A stretch of 64,000 bases of DNA from Sphingopyxis sp. JAI128 (lineage in GTDB: Bacteria; Pseudomonadota; Alphaproteobacteria; Sphingomonadales; Sphingomonadaceae): positions 620,001-684,000 of the forward strand of contig NZ_JACHDA010000002.1 of NCBI RefSeq assembly GCF_014207235.1, given 5' to 3'. Each line of letters starts with the position of its first letter. The stretch's first letter is position 1. Positions 18,951 through 26,109 of the stretch are shown one piece after another. A model generated the notes under the pieces. The model saw nothing but the letters and a program-made list of their open reading frames with translations. It was not told the DNA's origin and made no database searches. A program made the translations under genes and the position numbers.

Positions 18951-20378
18951 TCAATTCCCGTCTGCGGGCCCGTCAGGCATGTCGAGTCCGCTGGTCATGA
19001 CCGGTCCGGTGCTGGCGAAGACCGCCGTTTCGCCTGCCCGCCCAAAAGGCTTCCATGCAAAGCCATTGCCGCAATCGAGCGTACGCGCGCCGGTCGGTTG
19101 CCGAGCGAAGGCCACCCAACAGGCGTTCATCTGCTTTGCGACGGCGCGGTCGGTCGCATCGGCCTTTGATCCGCCCCAAGGCGACAGGTCGATGGAATCG
19201 AAAGCGAACATCAGTTCCGCCGAGTGAATGGGGCCCGCTTTCCATTCGGCGCCCCGGAACGCCGGGACATGGTCGAAGCGATAGAGGAAGGCGGGGGCGC
19301 CGCTGTCGCCAGCCAGCCCGGCGAACGTCCGGGCCGCCGCAAATCCCTTCTCGCCCTTATTCGCACCGACGAGCAGCGGCACGTCATATTCGGTGCCGTC
19401 CTTCAGCGCCGCGATCGTAGGGCGCGGCTTATAGGCCGGGTCGCTGGTAAAGAAAAAACCGCTGCGCAGCGCGCTCGATGCCGCAAAGGTCTGCGACGAA
19501 ATGCCCCTGAGATCCTGGGCTTTGACATTCTCGCCTATACCGATGGTCGAAAGCGCTTTGACGGCCATATCTTTTGCAGCGTCCGGATCGCGATCGGGCA
19601 TCAACAGACTGCCGGACTGGACGATGGCTTTGGCAAACAGGCCCTTGGCCGCGGGCAGCGAAAGCAGGTTAGTGACAATGCCCCCGCCTGCGGACTGGCC
19701 CGCGATGGTCACATTGGCCGGATCGCCGCCAAATGCCCCGATGTTGGCGCGCACCCATTGCAACGCCGCCACACTATCCTGCAATGCATAATTGCCGCGC
19801 GGTTCCTTGGCCCGCGCCCCGCCCGCGGCCGTCGCCTCGGCCTCCAGCGCCGGGTGGAGGAAATTCGCCATCGAACCAAGGCGGTAGTTAACGCTCACCG
19901 TAATCACGCCCTGCCGGGCATTGGCGGTTCCGTCGTAGGATCCCAAATGGCCCGCACCCAGGAAGAACGCGCCGCCGTGGAACCAGATGATCACCGGCGC
20001 GCCCTTGGCGGCCTTCGGCGCATGGATGGTAAGATAGAGACAATCTTCCGATTGCGCGCCGTTCACGCCCCCGAAATTGGCCTTCGTCGTATCCAGGTCG
20101 ACCGGTTGGACACAGGGCGCCTCATGCGCGGATGCCGCGCGAGCCCCTGGCCAGTCCGCCACCGGCTGCGGTGACCGCCACCGCAGCTCACCCGTGGGCG
20201 GCGCCGCATAAGGCACACCTCGAAAGACAAGTACGCCATTTTCCTGAGAACCGGACAGCGTCCCATTGGCAACCCGGACCACCGCCGGGTCGATTGTCGG
20301 CGGCATCTGCGCTGAGCCAGAAACCGGCAAAATTGTGAATAAAACAGCGCCAGCAGCGGCTGCAACATCTCGACTCAT
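18951..20378 (-). CDS. Secreted type-B carboxylesterase, second copy
   Basis: A 475-aa carboxylesterase type-B family protein with a signal peptide (AGAVLFTILPVSGSAQM). The nucleophile is in TIAGQSAGGGIV, the oxyanion region in WFHGGAFFLGAGH, and a candidate catalytic His in AGPIHSAELMF. It is about 55 aa shorter than the first copy (14184-15782) and clearly diverged from it, so it is not a recent duplicate. Three in-frame ATGs compete as starts (20378, 20387, 20393); I use 20378 because GAGGA lies about eight bases ahead. It stands upstream of the TonB receptor gene with 78 bp between them. Confidence 0.9.
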   Translation of the reverse strand: MSRDVAAAAGAVLFTILPVSGSAQMPPTIDPAVVRVANGTLSGSQENGVLVFRGVPYAAPPTGELRWRSPQPVADWPGARAASAHEAPCVQPVDLDTTKANFGGVNGAQSEDCLYLTIHAPKAAKGAPVIIWFHGGAFFLGAGHLGSYDGTANARQGVITVSVNYRLGSMANFLHPALEAEATAAGGARAKEPRGNYALQDSVAALQWVRANIGAFGGDPANVTIAGQSAGGGIVTNLLSLPAAKGLFAKAIVQSGSLLMPDRDPDAAKDMAVKALSTIGIGENVKAQDLRGISSQTFAASSALRSGFFFTSDPAYKPRPTIAALKDGTEYDVPLLVGANKGEKGFAAARTFAGLAGDSGAPAFLYRFDHVPAFRGAEWKAGPIHSAELMFAFDSIDLSPWGGSKADATDRAVAKQMNACWVAFARQPTGARTLDCGNGFAWKPFGRAGETAVFASTGPVMTSGLDMPDGPADGN

Positions 20379-20439
20379 TTTTATCATCCTCATCCCTGAG
20401 GATGAAGCCTATCCTGAAATTTACAATCTAACAATATAG

Positions 20440-20461
20440 CATTTTGAGGTTTAGGTATGAC
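20440..20461 (+). promoter_or_regulatory. T-rich GGTATG motif upstream of the HTH-TetR fusion gene
   Basis: Same spacing of TTTTGA and GGTATG as at 11905 and 23605. It lies in the 161-bp divergent region between the second esterase and the HTH-TetR gene, about 80 nt before the latter. It could be bound by the regulator it precedes. Confidence 0.4.
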
Positions 20462-20539
20462 GCCAACTTTCTGAGGAACGCGGCGTCCGATCGACCTTGT
20501 CGGTAGACATGCGGCCTTGCCCGTCGCTATGACCGGGTC

Positions 20540-21388
20540 ATGGAACTGACCCGCGAACTGCTCTTTCGCCAGATCTGGGCGGAACCGATCGGGGCTGTGG
20601 CGGGACGCTACGGCATGACCGGCAATGGCCTTGCCAAGATTTGCGACCGGTTGAACATTCCGCGCCCCAGCCGCTCGCACTGGACACGTAATCCGCCGTC
20701 GCGCGAACCGGCCCCGGACCTGCCTCCGCCGCCGCCTGGGCTGAGTGAGGTCGTCGCTTTCGGGTCGCGTCAGACGCGGCAATCACCGGGCCTGCGTACC
20801 CGGCTCGACGCCGCCAGCCGTCGAAAACAGATCATCGCCGCCGCGAGAAAAATCGCGCTTGAGGAAGGCCTGTCGGCTCTCACCATGCGCCGCCTGGGGC
20901 AGACGATAGGCATCAGCGATACCCAGGTTCACAACTGCTTCGGCGGACGTATCCATCTGTTGGTGGCCATGGCCCGTCAGGAGATCGCCAGACAGGAGGC
21001 CGCCCGCGTACGCCACGTGGCACGCAATGCCGACCGCCGTACGATCATCATGCTCTCGACGATCGGCTATCTCCACGAAGCCGCGGAACATGGGACTCTC
21101 CTGCAGATGCTACTCCGGACGCCGGAGGTCCGGGACGCGCTGCGTGAGGAACGGAAAATGGCTGCTAAAAGCGCCCGCGCGCCGATCATCGACCGACTGA
21201 CGGGGTCGGGCGCGATGGATGAAGCGAGCGCCCGCGCATCGACCACCGCACTCACGGCGGTTTCGCTCAAGGCCGGGGGAATTGTTGCGGCGCGGCGCGC
21301 ACCCTTTGCCATGGTCGAACAGCTTTGCCTTTCGATCATCATGGCCGGCGTTGCCAGTGACGAACGACTGGCCGACGGCGCTGACTGA
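20540..21388 (+). CDS. Chimeric regulator: N-terminal small HTH module fused to a TetR domain
   Basis: A 282-aa protein with two parts. Residues 1-48 (ELLFRQIWAEPIGAVAGRYG, then GLAKICDRLNIPRPSRSHW) match a small helix-turn-helix-like module found in many uncharacterised phage and plasmid proteins. A proline-rich linker follows at 57-68. Residues 90-142 form a TetR-type DNA-binding domain (ALTMRRLGQTIGISDTQVHNCFGGRIHLL) with a normal C-terminal helical region. The usual YYHF element is replaced by VHNCF. It diverges from the second esterase and converges on another TetR gene (7-bp gap). It probably regulates the esterase/receptor genes, but with two DNA-binding modules the mode of action is open. 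Confidence 0.8.
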   Translation: MELTRELLFRQIWAEPIGAVAGRYGMTGNGLAKICDRLNIPRPSRSHWTRNPPSREPAPDLPPPPPGLSEVVAFGSRQTRQSPGLRTRLDAASRRKQIIAAARKIALEEGLSALTMRRLGQTIGISDTQVHNCFGGRIHLLVAMARQEIARQEAARVRHVARNADRRTIIMLSTIGYLHEAAEHGTLLQMLLRTPEVRDALREERKMAAKSARAPIIDRLTGSGAMDEASARASTTALTAVSLKAGGIVAARRAPFAMVEQLCLSIIMAGVASDERLADGAD

Positions 21389-21394
21389 AGGATA

Positions 21395-21994
21395 TTAGAC
21401 CTCGCGCACGGCCATGGCCTCCAACGCCGCCCCGATCAGCCTTTCACTGGTGGCCAGAGCGACCGCCTCTTGCGTCGCACCGGATCGCAACATTCGTGCG
21501 AGCGCCTCTGGTATCGCCGCCAAAAGCTCCAGCGTCACAAAGGCCGCGCGCGGCGAAAGTTGCAGCTCGCGCGATATATCACGTGCAACGATCAACAGAA
21601 TCCTGCGGAACAACCGCGTGCTTTCCTGCTGCAACGGGCTGTCCTGATGGCGTTCGCGCAACACAAGCTGGATCAGATGCCCATGCGCTGCAAGATGTTG
21701 CAGATATCCGCGAAGCAGCCCGAGCATGCGCGGACGAAAATCCTGATGCTCTTCCCGTATCTGCGTCACCAGCCGGTCAAGCTGTCGGGCCTGTTCGACA
21801 AACAGCGCATCGATGATCTGGGGAACGCTCTCGAAATAGACATAGAGCAGGCTGCGACTGACCCCCATCTCCTCGGCGATCGCGTTCAGCGAGATGTTCA
21901 GCGAGCCGCGTGCCAGCACCAGCCGTTCGGTCACAGCCAGAACCTGCTCGCGCCTTCCGGTTTCAACGCCCGCCGCCACCATATCCCAGTCCAT
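21395..21994 (-). CDS. TetR-family transcriptional regulator
   Basis: A 199-aa single-module TetR repressor. The helix-turn-helix spans about residues 30-60 (ISLNAIAEEMGVSRSLLYVYFESVPQII) and the rest is a helical ligand-binding domain. The start ATG at 21994 is the first Met of the frame (MDWDMVAAG). It is encoded upstream of no obvious partner on its own strand; the ACMSD-like hydrolase gene begins farther right on the same strand, 235 bp away. It may control that gene, or the fatty-acyl genes of the island. Confidence 0.85.
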   Translation of the reverse strand: MDWDMVAAGVETGRREQVLAVTERLVLARGSLNISLNAIAEEMGVSRSLLYVYFESVPQIIDALFVEQARQLDRLVTQIREEHQDFRPRMLGLLRGYLQHLAAHGHLIQLVLRERHQDSPLQQESTRLFRRILLIVARDISRELQLSPRAAFVTLELLAAIPEALARMLRSGATQEAVALATSERLIGAALEAMAVREV

Positions 21995-22229
21995 TGGTCT
22001 GTTCTTTACGCGTTGACAAGCCGCCCTGCTCCGAGGCCGAAGCGAAAAATCCAGTCGTTTCTTTGCAGATGATCGACGAAGCCGCGCAGAGCAAGCAGTT
22101 TGGGGAGCGCGGCGTCAATAGCGCCCCTGCCCGGCGTCTGTGAAAAGGTCAGCAGGACTGCGCCGACGTCCGCCGCGCGCTTTGCCCGATGCGAAGACCG
22201 CTGCTACCTGGCAGCGGCCTGCCCAACCC

Positions 22230-23408
22230 TTACTCCGCCGCGACCGCTACATATGCCGCATCACGGCACATCATATGATCATAATTGGTGCGGAAGAACA
22301 TGTCTTGGACCTCCTCGTCAAAGTCCGCGAGCGAGGCCTCGAACTTCCCCAGCGGATCGCGGGTCCCCTCAGGGTGCGGATAGTCGCTCGAGAACATGTA
22401 GAGCTCGGGCGAGCTGTCACGGATCATCCGACCCACATCCTCGTTCGGAAATGGCGTAAATCGCACGGCCCGACGAATATATTCCGAAGGCATTATGTCC
22501 ATCGACTGCAGATAGGGATCGGTCTTGTTGAACGAATGCCAGCCATGATCGAGCATACGCAGAAATTCCGGCACCCATCCGGCCCCGCTTTCGATGACCC
22601 CGCCGCGCAAATCGGGAAAACGCTGGAAGACGCCATCATAGATCATCGCGGTCAGGAATTCCTGCGGCGCATACCAAAGACATAGAAAATCGGGGAAGCG
22701 CAGATTCTCACCTCCGCCATGCAGATCGGGTGCGCGTTCGCGGCCATTGTTCTTGAACCGGGATGGCTGCGTTTTCGTACCGGGGCCGATGTGCAGCATG
22801 AAGGGAATATTATTGTCCTGCAACAATTGCCAAAAGGGGTCGAAATCGGCGTGGCCCGGGCTCTTATCGCCCGCCGGGCCCGCCGAGAACATGATGGCCG
22901 CTGCACCATTGGCAATCGCCCGACGCGCTTCCTCGATCGCGCGAGCGGGATCGTCCAGCGGCGCAAATGCCACGCAATCCAGTCGCGGATCGGCGTTGCA
23001 GAAATCCTGCTGCGCCATATTCAACGCGCGCGCGGCGGCATAGCGCTGGTCGTCGGTTTCCGCCCGTGTAATCGCCCCCAGGCCGAAAGTGGGGAACACC
23101 AACTGCTTCTTGAAACCCAACCAGTCCAGTGCCTCGATCCGCTCTTCCTTGTCGAAACCACCATAGCCCAGCCAGCCCTTCGCCCCCTCGATCGGGTTTT
23201 CCAGCGCCTTGGCGCGCGCGACCGGATCGGCCTTGCGGGCCTTGGCCAGATCGATCATCTTGATGATCCGCTCGCCGCCATCCTTGTTCGAATAGACCTG
23301 CGAATATCGGTCCCTGAACGCGTCATCGACATAGGGGGCAAGCCAGTCCTGCGTCTCCATCGTGTGCGCGTCTGCGTCGTTGATGATTCTTCCCTTTGAA
23401 TAGACCAT
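22230..23408 (-). CDS. Amidohydrolase-2 (ACMSD-like) metal-dependent hydrolase or decarboxylase
   Basis: A 392-aa TIM-barrel protein of the amidohydrolase-2 family, which includes ACMSD and resorcylate decarboxylases. It keeps the DADAHTMETQ metal-site start, a later His in FMLHIGPGT and the C-terminal metal Asp in FSSDYPHPEG. The DADxHxxE form, instead of HxH, is typical of the decarboxylase branch and of related proteins in sphingomonad and mycobacterial catabolic clusters. The ATG at 23408 is chosen because GAGGAG precedes it by seven bases. It is monocistronic and divergent from the thioesterase. The reaction is not predictable; C-C bond cleavage or ring hydrolysis are options. Confidence 0.85.
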   Translation of the reverse strand: MVYSKGRIINDADAHTMETQDWLAPYVDDAFRDRYSQVYSNKDGGERIIKMIDLAKARKADPVARAKALENPIEGAKGWLGYGGFDKEERIEALDWLGFKKQLVFPTFGLGAITRAETDDQRYAAARALNMAQQDFCNADPRLDCVAFAPLDDPARAIEEARRAIANGAAAIMFSAGPAGDKSPGHADFDPFWQLLQDNNIPFMLHIGPGTKTQPSRFKNNGRERAPDLHGGGENLRFPDFLCLWYAPQEFLTAMIYDGVFQRFPDLRGGVIESGAGWVPEFLRMLDHGWHSFNKTDPYLQSMDIMPSEYIRRAVRFTPFPNEDVGRMIRDSSPELYMFSSDYPHPEGTRDPLGKFEASLADFDEEVQDMFFRTNYDHMMCRDAAYVAVAAE

Positions 23409-23432
23409 CACAATTCTCCTCATGATGCAGAT

Positions 23433-23461
23433 ATCATCATCTCTATTTGTGAGCGTGTCAA
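23433..23461 (-). promoter_or_regulatory. Candidate promoter of the amidohydrolase gene
   Basis: On the minus strand a perfect TTGACA (-35, complement of 23456-23461) is followed after 17 bases by GATGAT (23433-23438), a weak -10. The start codon lies about 25 bases further on. Confidence 0.4.
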
Positions 23462-23604
23462 TACAGTTGAAATATGGGTTTGATATCCCTCAGTGCGTCG
23501 ACGCGTCTCTCGGCTTATGTCCGTTGCGCCATTTACCGCTTAGATAGAGGAAATTATTCGCCTTCTGCGCCGCCCGCATCGCAGGCGCCCTTGCAGAAAT
23601 TTGT

Positions 23605-23626
23605 CTATTTGAATATTCGGTATGCT
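23605..23626 (+). promoter_or_regulatory. T-rich GGTATG motif overlapping the nominal thioesterase start
   Basis: TTTGAAT and GGTATGCT are aligned as at 11905 and 20440. Here the ATG of GGTATG is also the nominal thioesterase start. If the motif is a promoter, as at the other sites, translation must begin downstream, probably at the TTG at 23652, which has a strong GAGGAGGAG nine bases ahead. Confidence 0.4.
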
Positions 23627-24509
23627 TGCAATCGAGGAGGAGATCACAGAGTTGATACACGACCTGTTGCGGCCGCAACGCCGATCAGAGGGGGAATGGT
23701 CCGGCGGTCCGGGCCCTGCCATGGGGCCACGCATGTTCGGCGGCCAAGCCGTCGCACAGGCAGTGCTCGCCGCTGCGGGAGAAGAGCAGGATGGAAAGCT
23801 GGTACATTCACTGCACGCACATTTCCTGAAGGCAGGGGTTGCCGCTGACCCTGCAAGCTATTCGGTCTCCACCCTGTCCGACGGGCGCAGCTTTGCCACG
23901 CGCCGCATCGACGCGCGACAGCGAGACCAGCTGATCTTCAGCATGACGGCATCGTTCCATCGGCCCGAAACAGGGTTTTCTCACCAGATCGAGGCGCCAC
24001 TGTCGCTGGATATCGAAGCGGCGCTGCAGGCCCTGGACCAGTGGAGCGAAAAACACCGCGATGCCGCTGCTTCACCCGTTTTCGGTCGTTTGGAGAAGCG
24101 GCCCATAGAGATCGTTCCGCTCGATCCCGGCGCGCTGTTCAGTAACCGCCCGCGCGAAGCACGAACCGGCACTTGGATGCGTATGCGGCAGGCCGCACCC
24201 GCAGACCCGGTCATGCAAAGGGCATTGCTCGCTTATGCTTCGGACATGATGTTCTTGCGCAACGCATTGCTTCCGCATGGCATCGGGCCCGGCAGCAACC
24301 GTGTGCAGGCGGCCAGCCTGGACCACGCCATGTGGTTTCACGCAACGCCTGACTTCAACGATTGGCTGCTCTATGCCACCAGCAGCCCCTGGTCCGGACA
24401 TGCGCGTGGATTGAATCTCGGCCACTTCTTCGCCCGCGACGGGCAGCTGATCGCCACGGTGACACAGGAAAGCCTGATGCGCCCGCGCGATGGAGGAGGT
24501 TCCAAATGA
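23622..24509 (+). CDS. TesB-type acyl-CoA thioesterase
   Basis: A 295-aa double-hotdog thioesterase of the TesB/ACOT8 family that hydrolyses acyl-CoA to free acid and CoA. Family motifs are MFGGQAVAQAVLAA and LHAHFLKAG in the first hotdog, SFATRRIDARQ, and the C-terminal SLDHAMWFHA followed by LNLGHFFARDGQLIATVTQESLMR, which holds the catalytic Asp/Thr/Gln. The ATG at 23622 has no ribosome site. The in-frame TTG at 23652 does, so the true protein may be 285 aa. It could release CoA or rescue dead-end acyl-CoAs. The next frame downstream is a truncated fragment. Confidence 0.88.
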   Translation: MLAIEEEITELIHDLLRPQRRSEGEWSGGPGPAMGPRMFGGQAVAQAVLAAAGEEQDGKLVHSLHAHFLKAGVAADPASYSVSTLSDGRSFATRRIDARQRDQLIFSMTASFHRPETGFSHQIEAPLSLDIEAALQALDQWSEKHRDAAASPVFGRLEKRPIEIVPLDPGALFSNRPREARTGTWMRMRQAAPADPVMQRALLAYASDMMFLRNALLPHGIGPGSNRVQAASLDHAMWFHATPDFNDWLLYATSSPWSGHARGLNLGHFFARDGQLIATVTQESLMRPRDGGGSK

Positions 24510-24512
24510 GCC

Positions 24513-24610
24513 ATGCCATCGAAACCAGCGAAACCGGATAGGCCGCTCTCCTTCGTAAAGATCGTCGTTTCGGATATCGATGCCGCGACACGGTTTTTCA
24601 TCTCAGGCTG
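24513..24610 (+). pseudogene. N-terminal fragment of a VOC/glyoxalase-like protein
   Basis: The frame from 24513 reads PLSFVKIVVSDIDAATRFF, the typical beginning of a vicinal-oxygen-chelate (glyoxalase) domain, then loses all similarity near 24605. A full VOC protein needs about 130 residues. It begins three bases after the thioesterase stop, so an intact operon partner was probably cut off here at the island border. Confidence 0.55.
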
Positions 24611-25242
24611 TGGATCCGCGCCGATGCGGAACCGCGGGGCGTATCGATCAAACCATTGTAAAGGCGCCGGACTTCCCAGCGGAATGGGGTCCCGATCGGC
24701 GCCGATGGTGACACTATTTGTTCAGACATTTCTAAGTTATTTCATCGCTCTACGCCAGGAGGCTGAGGGGTCTCGCCTCGGCGCCGATCTACACCCGGCG
24801 GCCGTCGGATTCCCAAGCCGCGCTCCAACTTGCACCTGATCAACGGCGAGAAGACGGTAGCGCACGGTGCCACCACGTTCCGCAGTGTCCATCAAACCGG
24901 CAGCTGGCCAAACTGACGGTATTCATCGGACGGCAGTCTTGGGCTAAGTCCCGATTGTGAAAGCGCGAGGTTCGAACGTAGCCGAATGACTTCGAATTCG
25001 AGACATCGCAAAATCTAAGGATTTTTCCTTTATTTTCAAAAGTATAGATTTTTGACGGATCTTGGATCGGTGATTTGGGACAAAATATTATTTTATTGTT
25101 ATTTTCCAATATCTTAAGCCATATTGAACAATCGAGTGGGAATGATTCGGGCACGAAAATACGCAAGATTTCCGCGTAGCTTCGAGTTCCAAATATCTGA
25201 AAAAATTTAATTTGTTGCCGATATAAATCGGCGACTATCGAT
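24611..25242. other. Recombination debris with a low-GC patch
   Basis: This stretch holds no intact gene. At 24827-24880 the plus strand reads NLHLINGEKTVAHGATT, which resembles the beta-domain of an acyl-CoA dehydrogenase (L-NGEKT-V-HGA), with no continuation on either side. From about 24990 to 25235 the base composition falls sharply (runs such as AAAATATTATTTTATTG), unlike any neighbour. On the minus strand that patch stays open for about 80 codons without a plausible start. It looks like joined fragments of foreign and local DNA. Confidence 0.5.
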
Positions 25243-25286
25243 GGACAGCCTTCCCATTTGACGGACGGGCTGACGGCGTCGGCTGC
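25243..25286. repeat. Island-border direct repeat, right copy
   Basis: Same orientation as 1-44; 25247-25269 is identical to 5-27. It lies directly after the low-GC patch and before the propeller-like gene, so it marks the right edge of the catabolic segment. Confidence 0.6.
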
Positions 25287-25368
25287 TTCTCCAAGTTCGC
25301 CGCTCGAACGCTGTCGGTCGGCAATCGGCCAGATTTGAGCAAAACCGCTCCTCCTTCGCGCACCGACT

Positions 25369-26109
25369 TCAGAGCGGCGGGATGCGCGTCGAATGCAACT
25401 GGTTGGCGCGCCGGTCGATCGACCACAGCAGGCGTGGTTCGACCGGGTCCCAGTCGATCGCTTGTCCTTCGGTCGGCACCTGCAAGGTCGCGACCAGCTC
25501 CAGCGTCGCGCCCGCCTTTGGCAATCGCAGCGCGTAGATTTCGGGCCGGTCGTGCCCGCTCGCATACATCAGTCCGTCGGCGCCCCAGGCGAAACCCGAG
25601 CAGCTTTTTGGCGCGAAGCGCGCGAGCACAGCATCGGGGAACAGCCAGGATTCGAGCGGGCGGAACGAGGCATCCATACGGACCAGTGTCGTGAAGCGGT
25701 GGTCGCGGCCCGGCTCGCCGCCGCGGTCGTCGTAATTGGCGAAGACCGCCCACCAACTGCCGTCATACCAGTCCATTACCGTAAGCGATCCATACATCCG
25801 GCCAAGGCTGATCGTGCGGATATGACGGAGGGCCTTCGCATCGAAAATCTCGACGCTGCTCGCCATCGGCACTTTCGGATAGTTGGACGCGGCGCAAACA
25901 AGCTCGGCCTTGACCACCGCGCAGCTGTTGAGATGCGGAAACAGCTTCGGATCGCCCTCCCATCCGGCGACGCGCTTACCCGTTGCCTTGTCATATTTTC
26001 CGATCGCATAATTATCGATGGCGTAGACATGGGCGCGATCCGCCGCGACGCCCTGATCGGCCTCGGGCGCCGCGATCGTCGAAAGCGTCAAGAGCGCTGC
26101 GGCGAGCAT
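25369..26109 (-). CDS. Secreted propeller-like protein of unknown function, coupled to a TonB receptor
   Basis: A 246-aa protein with an N-terminal signal peptide (MLAAALLTLSTIAAPEA). Repeated short beta-rich blocks follow (VYAIDNYAIGKYDKATG, SSVEIFDAKALRHIRTISLG, GLMYASGHDRPEIYALRLP), consistent with a small beta-propeller. I recognise no catalytic motif or named family. Its ATG overlaps the stop of the upstream TonB receptor gene (TGATG), so the two are translated together. The shared promoter region carries a Pho box. I infer a periplasmic or surface protein that processes or binds the receptor's substrate, perhaps a phosphorylated compound. It could also simply be a binding protein. Confidence 0.75.
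   Translation of the reverse strand: MLAAALLTLSTIAAPEADQGVAADRAHVYAIDNYAIGKYDKATGKRVAGWEGDPKLFPHLNSCAVVKAELVCAASNYPKVPMASSVEIFDAKALRHIRTISLGRMYGSLTVMDWYDGSWWAVFANYDDRGGEPGRDHRFTTLVRMDASFRPLESWLFPDAVLARFAPKSCSGFAWGADGLMYASGHDRPEIYALRLPKAGATLELVATLQVPTEGQAIDWDPVEPRLLWSIDRRANQLHSTRIPPL

Noticed and set aside
24840-25565. A 241-codon minus-strand frame crossing the low-GC patch
   Set aside because: It begins antisense to the propeller-like gene and has no start signal inside the patch. Kept only as a finding about composition.
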